Part shown: positions 35,828-43,449 of the stretch, piece after piece | How positions within the stretch are numbered: the stretch's first letter is position 1 | How the letters are laid out: each line of letters begins with the position of its first letter | Assembly (NCBI RefSeq): GCF_051912485.1 | Contig: NZ_CP196822.1 | Span: forward strand, 2,604,001 to 2,668,000 | DNA length: 64,000 nt | Reading direction: 5' to 3' | Source: Nitrobacter sp051912485 | GTDB taxonomy: Bacteria > Pseudomonadota > Alphaproteobacteria > Rhizobiales > Xanthobacteraceae | Program-made: the position numbers and the translations under genes | Notes under the pieces: model-generated | What the model saw: only the letters and a program-made list of their open reading frames with translations | Told to the model about the DNA's origin: nothing | Databases searched by the model: none

Positions 35828-35856
35828 AAATCATCATTCCGACCGTGCGATGTCAA
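35828..35856 (-). promoter_or_regulatory. Predicted promoter of trpL-trpE(G)
   Basis: A perfect -35 TTGACA (35856-35851) is followed after 17 bases by TGATTT (35833-35828) as -10. The expected start of transcription is about 35821-35820, at the leader ATG. The opposite strand carries the PEBP gene start 115 nt away. Confidence 0.6.
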
Positions 35857-35971
35857 GAGCGTTCCCGCCCGGGCGGGGGCCGCCTTCGCCCGGGATCCGA
35901 CCCGCTGCCATACCGGTTGCGCCCCGAACAGCGCGCGCTAGATTGGCCTCACTCGACACCGGGAGAACATC

Positions 35972-36469
35972 ATGACGTTCAAAGTCGTGAGCGACAGTTT
36001 CAAGGACGGCGACTATCTCGCCAAGGATCATATCCTGTCGGCGGATTTCGGTCACGGCTGCGCGGGCGGCAACCAGTCACCGCACCTGCGCTGGAGCGGC
36101 GCGCCGGAGGGCACGAAGAGCTTCGCCGTGACCTGCTTTGATCCGGACGCGCCGACCGGCAGCGGCTTCTGGCATTGGGTCGTCATCAATATTCCAGCCT
36201 CGGTGACGGAACTCGAACTCGACGCCGGCAATCCCGAGAGCGGCAAGCTTCCGAAGGGTGCGCTTCAGACCCGCACCGATTTCGGTTCTGCCCGCTATGG
36301 CGGCTCCTGCCCGCCCGAAGGAGATCTCCCGCACCGTTATTTTTTCACCGTGCACGCCGTCGGCGGCGACATCAACGCCAACGCCGACACCTCGGCGGCG
36401 GTGATCGGATTCCAGCTTCATTTCAACACGCTGGCGAAATCGGCGGTGATGGGCCTGTTCAAGCGCTGA
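35972..36469 (+). CDS. YbhB/YbcL (PEBP) family protein
   Basis: A 165-residue phosphatidylethanolamine-binding-protein fold, similar to Raf kinase inhibitor-like proteins YbhB and YbcL. The anion-binding block is AVTCFDPDAPTGSGFWHWVV, followed by GSCPPEGDLPHRYFFTVHA. There is no signal peptide, so it is cytoplasmic like YbhB. The ligand and role are unknown in bacteria. It is transcribed away from trpE(G) and converges with fbcH. Confidence 0.92.
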   Translation: MTFKVVSDSFKDGDYLAKDHILSADFGHGCAGGNQSPHLRWSGAPEGTKSFAVTCFDPDAPTGSGFWHWVVINIPASVTELELDAGNPESGKLPKGALQTRTDFGSARYGGSCPPEGDLPHRYFFTVHAVGGDINANADTSAAVIGFQLHFNTLAKSAVMGLFKR

Positions 36470-36485
36470 GACGATACAAGACATC

Positions 36486-36568
36486 CGTCATTGCGAGGAG
36501 ACGCAGCCAACGAAGCAATCCAGTTCGTTCCGGCAATTTGCTTCGGAGCTTACCCTCCTCGCAATGAC
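36486..36568. repeat. Full palindromic repeat CGTCATTGCGAGGAG
   Basis: The arms CGTCATTGCGAGGAG (36486-36500) and CTCCTCGCAATGAC (36555-36568) enclose an interior with CGAAGCAATCCAG. It is the best-preserved copy of this family in the window, in the gap between the convergent PEBP and fbcH genes. Confidence 0.75.
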
Positions 36569-36605
36569 AGAGTTTTCGCCGTCGCCACTGGCCTCGCCTC
36601 AAACA

Positions 36606-36633
36606 AAAAAGGTTCCCGCGAGGGAGCCTTTTT
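36606..36633. terminator. Bidirectional terminator between PEBP gene and fbcH
   Basis: AAAAAGGTTCCC (36606-36617) and GGGAGCCTTTTT (36622-36633) form a 12-bp stem with one wobble and a GCGA loop. A-run and T-run flank it on either strand. It sits 23 nt after the fbcH stop. Confidence 0.85.
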
Positions 36634-36655
36634 GATGCGAAGAGCCGCGCCCAGT

Positions 36656-38716
36656 TCAATGCGCCGCGGCCCAGACAGCTCTCTTGGTGAAGTAGAGCAG
36701 CCCGGCAAAGATAATCATGAAAATCATGACCTGCAGACCGATCCGCTTGCGCTCCTCGAGTTTCGGCTCGGCGGCCCACATCAGGAAGGCGGCCACGTCC
36801 GTCGCATATTGATCGACCTTCTGTGGCGTCCCGTCTCCATAGGACACCTGGTCGTCCGACAGCGGGTTCGGCATCTTCATCGCATGCCCAGGGAAGTACT
36901 TATTGTAGAACGAGCCCTCCGGCAGCGTGAAGCCGTGCGGCGGCGTGTCCTCGAAACCGGTCAGGAGTCCATGGATGTAGTTCGGGCCTTTTTCCTGGAA
37001 CTGCGTGAAGGCATCGAAGATGAATTGCGGAAAGCCGCGCTCGTAGCCGCGTGCCTTGGCCATCAGAGAGAGGTCTGGCGGTGCCGCGCCGCCATTTGCC
37101 GCGCGGGCGGCGTTCTCGTTCGGGAATGGCGCCGGAAACTTGTCGGCGATACGTCCCGGCCGCTCGAACATGTCGCCGGCGTCGTTGGGACCATCCTTCA
37201 CCTGGATTTCGGCCGCCAGCGTCTCGGCCTGGGCGATGGAGAAGCCGGGCCCACCCGGATCGGCCAGGTTGCGATAGTGCACCAGGTTCATCGAATGACA
37301 GGCGGCACAGACTTCCTTGTAGACCTTGTAACCGCGCTGCAACTGGCCCCGATCGAATTTTCCAATCGGGCCCGCGAACGACCAGCTCATCGACGGCGGC
37401 ACCGGCGCATGGTCTGCCGCCTGAGCCTTCGAGCTGCCATCCCATGCCAATAGCCCCGCGATAGCGAACAAAGCCGCGAGCGAGGCCACCACGCCTTTCT
37501 TCCGCAGTACGTCATCGGCAATCGAATTGGGGACGGGACGCGGCTTCTCGATGCGGCTCAGGATCGGCAGCACGATCAGGAAATAGGCGAAGTAGCACAC
37601 CGTCAGGATGCGCCCTGCAATCACATAGACGCCTTCCGGCGGCTTCGCGCCGAGAAAACCAAGGCCGAGACAAACACCGACGAAGATCCAGAAGAACTGC
37701 TTTGCGAGCGGACGATACCGCACGGAGCGGGTCTTGGCGGAATCGAGCCAGGGCAGGAAGGCCAGCACGAGGATGGCGCTGAACATCGCCGCCACTCCCG
37801 CGAGCTTGTTCGGGATCGAACGCAGGATCGCGTAGAACGGCAGGTAGTACCATTCTGGCACGATGTGCGCAGGCGTCACACCCGGATTGGCCGGGATGTA
37901 GTTGTCGGGATCGCCGAGATAGTTCGGGATGTAGAACACGAACCAGCAATAGAACAGGATGAAGCAGGAAAGACCGAACGCATCCTTGACGGTCGCGTAA
38001 GGCGTGAACGGCACCGTGTCCTTCGCGGTCTTGGGCTCGACGCCGGTCGGATTGTTCTGGCCGGCGACGTGCAGCGCCCAGACGTGCAGCACAACCACGC
38101 CCGCGATCACGAACGGCAACAGGTAGTGCAGCGAGAAGAAGCGATTCAGCGTCGGGTTGCCGACCGAATAGCCGCCCCACAGCAGGGTCACGATGCTCTC
38201 ACCGAAATAGGGAATGGCCGAGAACAGGTTGGTGATGACGGTCGCGCCCCAGAAGCTCATCTGGCCCCACGGCAGCACGTAGCCCATGAAGCCGGTCGCC
38301 ATCATCAAGAGGTAGATGATGACGCCGAGGATCCAGAGAATCTCGCGCGGTTCCTTGTAGGAGCCGTAATACAGGCCGCGAAGCATGTGGATATAGACGG
38401 CGATGAAGAACATCGAGGCGCCGTTCGAATGGAGATAACGCAACAGCCAGCCATAATCGACGTCGCGGACGATGGCTTCCACCGAGTTGAAAGCGAGGTC
38501 GGCGTGCGGCGTGTAGTGCATCGTCAGGATGACGCCGGTTATGATCTGCACACCGAGCATGAACGAGAGGATGCCGCCAAACGTCCACCAGTAGTTCAGG
38601 TTGCGCGGCGTCGGATAGGCGACGAACGAGGAATGGACGAGGCCGAAGATCGGCAAGCGCCGCTCGATCCATTTGAGGACGGGATTTTGCGGCTGGAAGC
38701 TGGATGGTCCGCTCAT
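36656..38716 (-). CDS. fbcH: Cytochrome b/c1 fusion precursor of the bc1 complex
   Basis: One 686-residue precursor gives cytochrome b and cytochrome c1 after cleavage, as described for Bradyrhizobium fbcH. The cytochrome b part (~1-400) has paired heme-ligand histidines at about 96/110 and 197/211 and the Qo motif PEWY (287-290). A second signal-like segment (KKGVVASLAALFAIAGLLAW, ~407-426) leads to cytochrome c1, with the heme c site EVCAACHSMNLVH (CxxCH 470-474) and a C-terminal membrane anchor (LQVMIFMIIFAGLLYF). It is 51 nt downstream of the Rieske gene, in one operon. Confidence 0.96.
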   Translation of the reverse strand: MSGPSSFQPQNPVLKWIERRLPIFGLVHSSFVAYPTPRNLNYWWTFGGILSFMLGVQIITGVILTMHYTPHADLAFNSVEAIVRDVDYGWLLRYLHSNGASMFFIAVYIHMLRGLYYGSYKEPREILWILGVIIYLLMMATGFMGYVLPWGQMSFWGATVITNLFSAIPYFGESIVTLLWGGYSVGNPTLNRFFSLHYLLPFVIAGVVVLHVWALHVAGQNNPTGVEPKTAKDTVPFTPYATVKDAFGLSCFILFYCWFVFYIPNYLGDPDNYIPANPGVTPAHIVPEWYYLPFYAILRSIPNKLAGVAAMFSAILVLAFLPWLDSAKTRSVRYRPLAKQFFWIFVGVCLGLGFLGAKPPEGVYVIAGRILTVCYFAYFLIVLPILSRIEKPRPVPNSIADDVLRKKGVVASLAALFAIAGLLAWDGSSKAQAADHAPVPPSMSWSFAGPIGKFDRGQLQRGYKVYKEVCAACHSMNLVHYRNLADPGGPGFSIAQAETLAAEIQVKDGPNDAGDMFERPGRIADKFPAPFPNENAARAANGGAAPPDLSLMAKARGYERGFPQFIFDAFTQFQEKGPNYIHGLLTGFEDTPPHGFTLPEGSFYNKYFPGHAMKMPNPLSDDQVSYGDGTPQKVDQYATDVAAFLMWAAEPKLEERKRIGLQVMIFMIIFAGLLYFTKRAVWAAAH

Positions 38717-38767
38717 GATGCGATCCTGAGGAATGAAACGACGCGTTCGGGGCGGGTCTTTTCGGCC

Positions 38768-39295
38768 TTATCCGATCTTGATCTTACTGTCTGAAACGAA
38801 GGCGTAAGGCGGAATGGCAAGATTGAGCGGCGCCGGCCCCTGACGGATACGGCCCGAGGAATCGTACTGCGAACCGTGGCACGGACAGAAAAATCCGTCG
38901 TAGCTCCCTTCATGCGCGATCGGAATGCAGCCGAGATGGGTGCAGATGCCTATCACGATGAGCCACTGGTCGTGACCTTCCTTGACGCGCGCCGAATCCG
39001 GCTGCGGATCTGGCAGGCTCGACACGTTGACTGCCTGGGCTTCCTTAATCTGCTTGGCAGTCCGGTGCATGATGAAGATCGGCTTGCCGCGCCAGAACAC
39101 CTTGATGTCCTGCCCTGTGGCGATCGGAGAGAGATCGACCTCAATCGGCGCGCCGGCGGCGACTGTGGAGGCATCCGGGTTCAGTTGGGCCACCAGTGGC
39201 CACGCCACGGCCGCCGCGCCTACAGCGGCGACGGCTCCAGTTGCTACGAAAAGGAAATCACGGCGGCTTTGTCCTGCCGAAGACGATGTCGTCAC
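38768..39295 (-). CDS. petA: Ubiquinol-cytochrome c reductase Rieske iron-sulfur subunit
   Basis: It carries the high-potential 2Fe-2S centre of the bc1 complex. The 175-residue protein has a twin-arginine N-terminal anchor (SRRDFLFVATGAVAAVG) and the two cluster boxes CTHLGC (118-123) and CPCHGS (137-142). It is the first gene of the bc1 operon, before fbcH. The ATG at 39295 is the only good start. The divergent gap to trmL (39296-39494) should hold the operon promoter. Confidence 0.97.
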   Translation of the reverse strand: MTTSSSAGQSRRDFLFVATGAVAAVGAAAVAWPLVAQLNPDASTVAAGAPIEVDLSPIATGQDIKVFWRGKPIFIMHRTAKQIKEAQAVNVSSLPDPQPDSARVKEGHDQWLIVIGICTHLGCIPIAHEGSYDGFFCPCHGSQYDSSGRIRQGPAPLNLAIPPYAFVSDSKIKIG

Positions 39296-39494
39296 GATTC
39301 CAACCCCTTCTTATCCGCTGCCGGGCTTGTTGCTATTGGTGTAACCACTCCAGGGATGCATCTTGCGAGCGGCCGTTCTATTGGCATCGTCGCAGAGTGA
39401 GCGCAAGTGCGCTATCGGTCTCATTCGTGCAGTGCACAAAATCTGCCGGCAGCCACGAAGCCAAGTGAAGCCAAGTCATGAGAGCCCTGAGCGA

Positions 39495-39965
39495 ATGCGG
39501 ATTGCGCTTTTTCAACCCGATATCCCGCAGAACACCGGGACCATTCTGCGCCTGTGTGCCTGCCTCGATGTCGAGGCCCATATCATCGAGCCGGCGGGCT
39601 TCCCCGTCTCGGATCGCCACTTCCGCCGGGCAGGCATGGACTATCTCGACCAGATCGCCATCGTGCGCCACGATTCCTGGCCGAAATTCCAGCAATGGCG
39701 CACGGGAGACGGCGGACGACTGATATTGTTCACAACTAAAGGCGCCCTGCCCTATCTGGACCATCGCTATGCGGCCACCGATATCCTGTTGTTCGGGCGC
39801 GAAAGCGCCGGAGTCACGGACGCCGTTGCAGCCGCCGCAGACGCACGTCTGGTGATACCTGTAAGGTCCGGATTACGTTCGCTGAACGTCGCCATGGCGG
39901 CCGCAATGGCGGTAGGCGAGGCTTTGCGGCAAACAGGACCGGCTGTCCCGGAAAGGATTTCGTGA
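39495..39965 (+). CDS. trmL: tRNA (cytidine/uridine-34-2'-O)-methyltransferase
   Basis: A SPOUT-fold methylase that modifies the wobble ribose of tRNA-Leu isoacceptors. It starts MRIALFQPDIPQNTGTILRL, and its knot motifs are DILLFGRESAGV and IPVRSGLRSLNVAMAAAMAV. The length of 156 residues matches TrmL. The frame extends upstream to 39363 but without family similarity; the ATG at 39495 is the conserved start. It overlaps queE by 4 nt. Confidence 0.94.
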   Translation: MRIALFQPDIPQNTGTILRLCACLDVEAHIIEPAGFPVSDRHFRRAGMDYLDQIAIVRHDSWPKFQQWRTGDGGRLILFTTKGALPYLDHRYAATDILLFGRESAGVTDAVAAAADARLVIPVRSGLRSLNVAMAAAMAVGEALRQTGPAVPERIS

Positions 39966-40594
39966 GTTACGCGGTCAAAGAAATTTTTCTGACCCTGCAA
40001 GGCGAAGGCGCCCATGCTGGCCGGGCTGCGGTATTCTGTCGCTTCTCGGGCTGCAACCTGTGGAGCGGCCGCGAGGAAGACCGTGACTCGGCCACCTGCC
40101 GGTTCTGCGACACTGATTTCGTGGGCACGGACGGGACACTGGGCGGGCGCTACGCCACCGCGGATGCGCTGGCCGACACCGTCACCGCGCAATGGACGGG
40201 ACCGGCCGCCCATCGCTACGCGGTGTTGACGGGAGGCGAGCCGCTGCTGCAGGTGGACAAGGCATTCGTCGATGCGCTGCACGCCCGCGGCTTCGCGATC
40301 GGCATCGAGACCAACGGCACCATCTTGCCGCCCGAGGGCATCGACTGGCTGTGCGTCAGTCCGAAGGCCGGCGCCGATTTGCGCGTCACCAAAGGTCACG
40401 AACTCAAGCTGGTCTATCCGCAGGCGGATGCCCGGCCCGAGGACTTCAAGGATCTCGCCTTTGAGCGATTTTCGTTGCAGCCCATGGACGGACCGGACGT
40501 GGCAAACAACACCGCGCGCGCCATCGACTATTGCCTGCAGCATCCGCAGTGGCGGCTTAGCCTGCAGACGCACAAGACGCTGGGGATCAGATAG
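39962..40594 (+). CDS. queE: 7-carboxy-7-deazaguanine synthase
   Basis: A radical SAM enzyme of the queuosine pathway that converts 6-carboxytetrahydropterin to CDG. Cluster cysteines are C31, C46 and C49 in the CX14CX2C spacing of the E. coli-type enzyme (SGCNLWSG... and ATCRFCDTDF). The TGGEPLLQ block binds SAM. It begins with a GTG at 39962 that overlaps the trmL stop (GTGA). The length is 210 residues. Confidence 0.95.
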   Translation: MSYAVKEIFLTLQGEGAHAGRAAVFCRFSGCNLWSGREEDRDSATCRFCDTDFVGTDGTLGGRYATADALADTVTAQWTGPAAHRYAVLTGGEPLLQVDKAFVDALHARGFAIGIETNGTILPPEGIDWLCVSPKAGADLRVTKGHELKLVYPQADARPEDFKDLAFERFSLQPMDGPDVANNTARAIDYCLQHPQWRLSLQTHKTLGIR

Positions 40595-40670
40595 GGATGG
40601 CAAAGCAGCAACGAGTAAAGGTGTCATGCGCTGGATCGACCCCGCGCATCCATCTTCAAGGAATGATGAA

Positions 40671-40733
40671 TTGCCGGGTCATAGGTGAGCGAAGCGACGC
40701 CGTTCTTGGAACGGCTGTGCCCGGCAATGACCC
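40671..40733. repeat. Palindromic repeat TTGCCGGGTCAT type
   Basis: TGCCGGG (40672-40678) and CCCGGCA (40720-40726) are inverted, with GGTCAT/ATGACC also near each end and an inner hairpin GCCGTTC/GAACGGC. It fills most of the gap between queE and the queD-like gene and may form a strong hairpin that separates their expression. Confidence 0.6.
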
Positions 40734-40766
40734 GCGAACTTGGATGAGATAGAGGCAGATTCAGGA

Positions 40767-41132
40767 ATGTGGGAGTTGACGAAATCGTTCCGCTTTGAGG
40801 CTGCGCACTCGCTGCCCGGAACGACATTTGGGAACGCGAGCATGGAAATCCACGGCCATTCTTTTCGCGCCGAGGTGAGCGTCCGCGGCACGCCCGATCC
40901 CGCGACCGGTATGGTGCTTGATCTCGGCCTGCTCGAACGCGGCATGAGCGAGGTTCGCAACAAGCTCGATCATAAGCTCCTCAACGACGTCGAAGGACTA
41001 GGCCCGCCGACGCTGGAGAATCTGGCCCGCTTCATCTGGGACCATGTCCAGCGCGCGGGGCAAGTCACGCGCGTCAGCGTGCATCGCGACAGCTGCGGCG
41101 AAAGCTGCAGCTATCTCGGCCCGCAGGCATAA
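40767..41132 (+). CDS. 6-pyruvoyl tetrahydropterin synthase/QueD family protein
   Basis: A 121-residue T-fold protein. The zinc histidines are visible: H14 in FEAAHSLPG, and H29 and H31 in EIHGHSF. In canonical QueD a Cys lies four residues before the HGH motif; here that position is Ser25 (ASMEIHGH). The C-terminal block VSVHRDSCGESCSYLG has two cysteines. The queE neighbour suggests queuosine synthesis, but the missing Cys leaves the activity uncertain. The ATG at 40767 gives the family start MWELTKSFRF; the upstream TTG at 40740 adds nothing conserved. Confidence 0.85.
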   Translation: MWELTKSFRFEAAHSLPGTTFGNASMEIHGHSFRAEVSVRGTPDPATGMVLDLGLLERGMSEVRNKLDHKLLNDVEGLGPPTLENLARFIWDHVQRAGQVTRVSVHRDSCGESCSYLGPQA

Positions 41133-41153
41133 TTATTCGTGAAGGAGACCTCG

Positions 41154-42038
41154 ATGGAGGCAGCCCAGTACGACGATCGTAAAGCCCGGGCGCGATCCTG
41201 GTTCGAGCAACTGCGCAACGATATCTGCGCGGCATTTGAAAAACTGGAGGACGACGCGCCCGCCTCGCTCTACCCCGGCAGCGCGGGGCGCTTCGTCCGC
41301 ACGCCGTGGGAGCGCACCGATCACACCGGCCAGCCGGGCGGCGGCGGCGTCATGTCGATGATGCACGGGCGGCTGTTCGAGAAGGTCGGCGTGCACTGCT
41401 CGACCGTGCATGGCGAATTCGCGCCGGAGTTTCGCGCGCAGATTCCGGGGGCCGAAGCCGCTCCAAAATTCTGGGCGTCGGGCATCTCGCTGATCGCCCA
41501 CATGCGCAATCCACATATCCCCGCCGTTCACATGAACACGCGCTTTGTTGTAACGACCAAAGCGTGGTTCGGCGGCGGCGGCGACCTGACGCCGGTGCTT
41601 ATGCGACGACGCACGCAGGAGGATGCCGACAGCGTCGCGTTTCACGCGGCGATGAAGGCGGCATGCGATGCCCATTCCGTGGCAAACTATGACAAATACA
41701 AAACCTGGTGCGACGAGTATTTCCATTTGCCGCATCGCAAGGAAGCGCGCGGAATCGGCGGCATCTTCTATGACTGGCATGACAGCGGCGACTGGGACGC
41801 CGACCTTGCCTTCACGCAGGATGTGGGACGGGCGCTCCTGAAGGTTTACCCGGAGCTCGTGCGCCGTAACTTCAACACGCCGTGGACCGCGGCCGATCGC
41901 GAGGAGCAGTTGATCCGGCGCGGACGCTACGCCGAATTCAATCTGCTCTACGACCGCGGCACCATCTTCGGGCTGAAGACCGGCGGCAACGTCGAGTCGA
42001 TCCTGTCCTCGATGCCGCCCGAGGTGAAGTGGCCCTAG
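41154..42038 (+). CDS. hemF: Oxygen-dependent coproporphyrinogen III oxidase
   Basis: A heme pathway enzyme that decarboxylates coproporphyrinogen III with O2. Diagnostic blocks are GGVMSMMHGRLFEKVGVHCS, VTTKAWFGGGGDLTPVL and the C-terminal EFNLLYDRGTIFGLKTGGN. The start is ATG at 41154 with AAGGAG 6 nt upstream, rather than the GTG at 41139; this gives 294 residues. The stop codon TAG (42036-42038) is part of the CTAG target duplication of the following IS element, so the insertion left the protein complete. Confidence 0.96.
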   Translation: MEAAQYDDRKARARSWFEQLRNDICAAFEKLEDDAPASLYPGSAGRFVRTPWERTDHTGQPGGGGVMSMMHGRLFEKVGVHCSTVHGEFAPEFRAQIPGAEAAPKFWASGISLIAHMRNPHIPAVHMNTRFVVTTKAWFGGGGDLTPVLMRRRTQEDADSVAFHAAMKAACDAHSVANYDKYKTWCDEYFHLPHRKEARGIGGIFYDWHDSGDWDADLAFTQDVGRALLKVYPELVRRNFNTPWTAADREEQLIRRGRYAEFNLLYDRGTIFGLKTGGNVESILSSMPPEVKWP

Positions 42039-43323
42039 CAGGCTGTTGAAGAAGTGTCCCGTCTGGCTTTCGGGATGGCTTGATCGCCGTTGTGATAGGC
42101 GAATGTGATCTGGATCGAGCCGTCGAGCAGTTTGGCGTGGCCGTGAGACGGCGGGTCATGCTGGCACCGCCATGAGCTTCGGCAGTCGCACCAGATTGTA
42201 AGCGGCGGCTGCGAAGGTGAAGGCCCATCCGACGCGGTCGCGGCCGCGGAAGCGGGTCTTGTCCTGGCTGGCGACCGTCTTGATCCAGCCGAAGGCTTCC
42301 TCAATGCGCTTGCGGATACGCTGGCTGACGGCATAGCCGCTGTGCCGCGTCGTGCGTCCGTCGATCGCCGAGCTTCGGCCGCTCGTGTTCTGCGCCACGT
42401 GTGGCGTCACCTTCATCGCGCGCAACTCGTTGACGAAGTCCTCCGTGTCATAGGCCTTATCAGCGCCAAGTGTGATGGCCAGGGGCCGGTCGGCGCGAGG
42501 TTCGATCATGTGCAACGCCGCCACCCGCTCGGCATGTCCGTCGGCCAGCGTCAGGCAGGCGTCGACCAACAGGCCGTGGCGGTTCTCCATCAGCCCATGA
42601 CCCATGAAGCATAGCTTCGCCTCCTTGCCCTTGCCCTTCTTGTAGAGCCTTGCGTCCGGATCGGTGGTCGAGGCATGCGTGTCGTTAGTCCGCTTCTGGC
42701 CGTGGAAGTCGGCTTCGGCATTGCGCCCGACGCCGCCGGCCGGCGGCTCGCCAGAGCCGTCCTTCGGTTTGACGCTCTTCATCGAAGCCCAGGCCTCGAT
42801 CAGCGTGCCGTCGACCGAGAAGTGATCTGTCGACAGCAGCTTCTTCACCTTGGGCTGGGCCAGCACCGCACTCAGGAACTTTGCCGCGATGTCGCCCTCA
42901 AGCAGCCGGTCGCGGTTCTTCGAGAACACCGAATGGTCCCAGGCCGGATCGTCGACGCCGATGCCCACGAACCAGCGGAACAGAAGGTCGTATTCCAGCC
43001 GCTCCATAAGCAACCGCTCCGAGCGGATCGAGTAGAACGCCTGCAAGAGCATCGCCCTTAGCAACTTCTCGGGTGGGATCGACGGCCGCCCGAGTGGCGA
43101 ATACAGCGCCGCGAACTCCCGCTCCAAAGCGACAAGCGATTCGTTCACCATGACCCGGATGGCGCGAAGCGGGTGGTCGCGTCGAACCCGCGCCTCCAGA
43201 TCAACGTAGCTGAACAACTCGCCAGTCAGATTGTCACCACCGCGCACTCATCATCTCCAAATCGCATCGGAGCCAATGAATCATGCTCACAGCTCGGCCG
43301 CGACTGGCTTTTTCAACAGCCTG
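42039..43323 (-). mobile_element. Complete IS5-family insertion sequence (element B)
   Basis: The element is about 1285 bp with terminal inverted repeats CAGGCTGTTGAAGAAG (left) and CAGGCTGTTGAAAAAG (right, reverse complement). It is flanked by CTAG at 42035-42038 and 43324-43327, a 4-bp YTAR-type duplication. It carries one intact transposase gene on the minus strand. It is related to element A at 17637-18906 but differs in sequence and ends. Confidence 0.9.
42156..43247 (-). CDS. IS5-family transposase (element B)
   Basis: An intact 363-residue DDE transposase. Catalytic Asp residues are in FSVDGTLIEAWASMKS and TLGADKAYDTEDFVNELR, and the Glu is in RIRKRIEEAFGWIKTVAS. It aligns end to end with the transposase of element A, sharing blocks such as RTNDTHASTTDP and FGWIKTVA, but differs at many positions. 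No disruption is visible, so the element could be mobile. Confidence 0.93.
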   Translation of the reverse strand: MRGGDNLTGELFSYVDLEARVRRDHPLRAIRVMVNESLVALEREFAALYSPLGRPSIPPEKLLRAMLLQAFYSIRSERLLMERLEYDLLFRWFVGIGVDDPAWDHSVFSKNRDRLLEGDIAAKFLSAVLAQPKVKKLLSTDHFSVDGTLIEAWASMKSVKPKDGSGEPPAGGVGRNAEADFHGQKRTNDTHASTTDPDARLYKKGKGKEAKLCFMGHGLMENRHGLLVDACLTLADGHAERVAALHMIEPRADRPLAITLGADKAYDTEDFVNELRAMKVTPHVAQNTSGRSSAIDGRTTRHSGYAVSQRIRKRIEEAFGWIKTVASQDKTRFRGRDRVGWAFTFAAAAYNLVRLPKLMAVPA

Positions 43324-43327
43324 CTAG

Positions 43328-43373
43328 ATCACGATGATTTTGGATCGAATTGATCCAAAATCATCAACGTGAT
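43328..43373. repeat. Long inverted repeat downstream of element B
   Basis: ATCACGATGATTTTGGATC and GATCCAAAATCATCAACGTGAT are near-perfect inverted arms around a short centre. It lies immediately after the IS target duplication, where the original hemF downstream region resumes. It may act as the hemF terminator or be a dispersed repeat. Confidence 0.6.
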
Positions 43374-43392
43374 CGATTCCAATATTTTGAGA

Positions 43393-43439
43393 AGCGGGAT
43401 GCGGGCGGAAAACCGCTGCACACTTTTCCTCATCCCGCT
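43393..43439. repeat. Palindromic repeat with GGAAAAGTGTG/CGGTTTTCCG core
   Basis: The arms AGCGGGATG (43393-43401) and CATCCCGCT (43431-43439) enclose a core which on the minus strand reads GGAAAAGTGTGCAGCGGTTTT, matching the core of the element at 58604-58650. It is 10 nt beyond the cca stop codon. Confidence 0.65.
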
Positions 43440-43449
43440 CTAACGGTTA

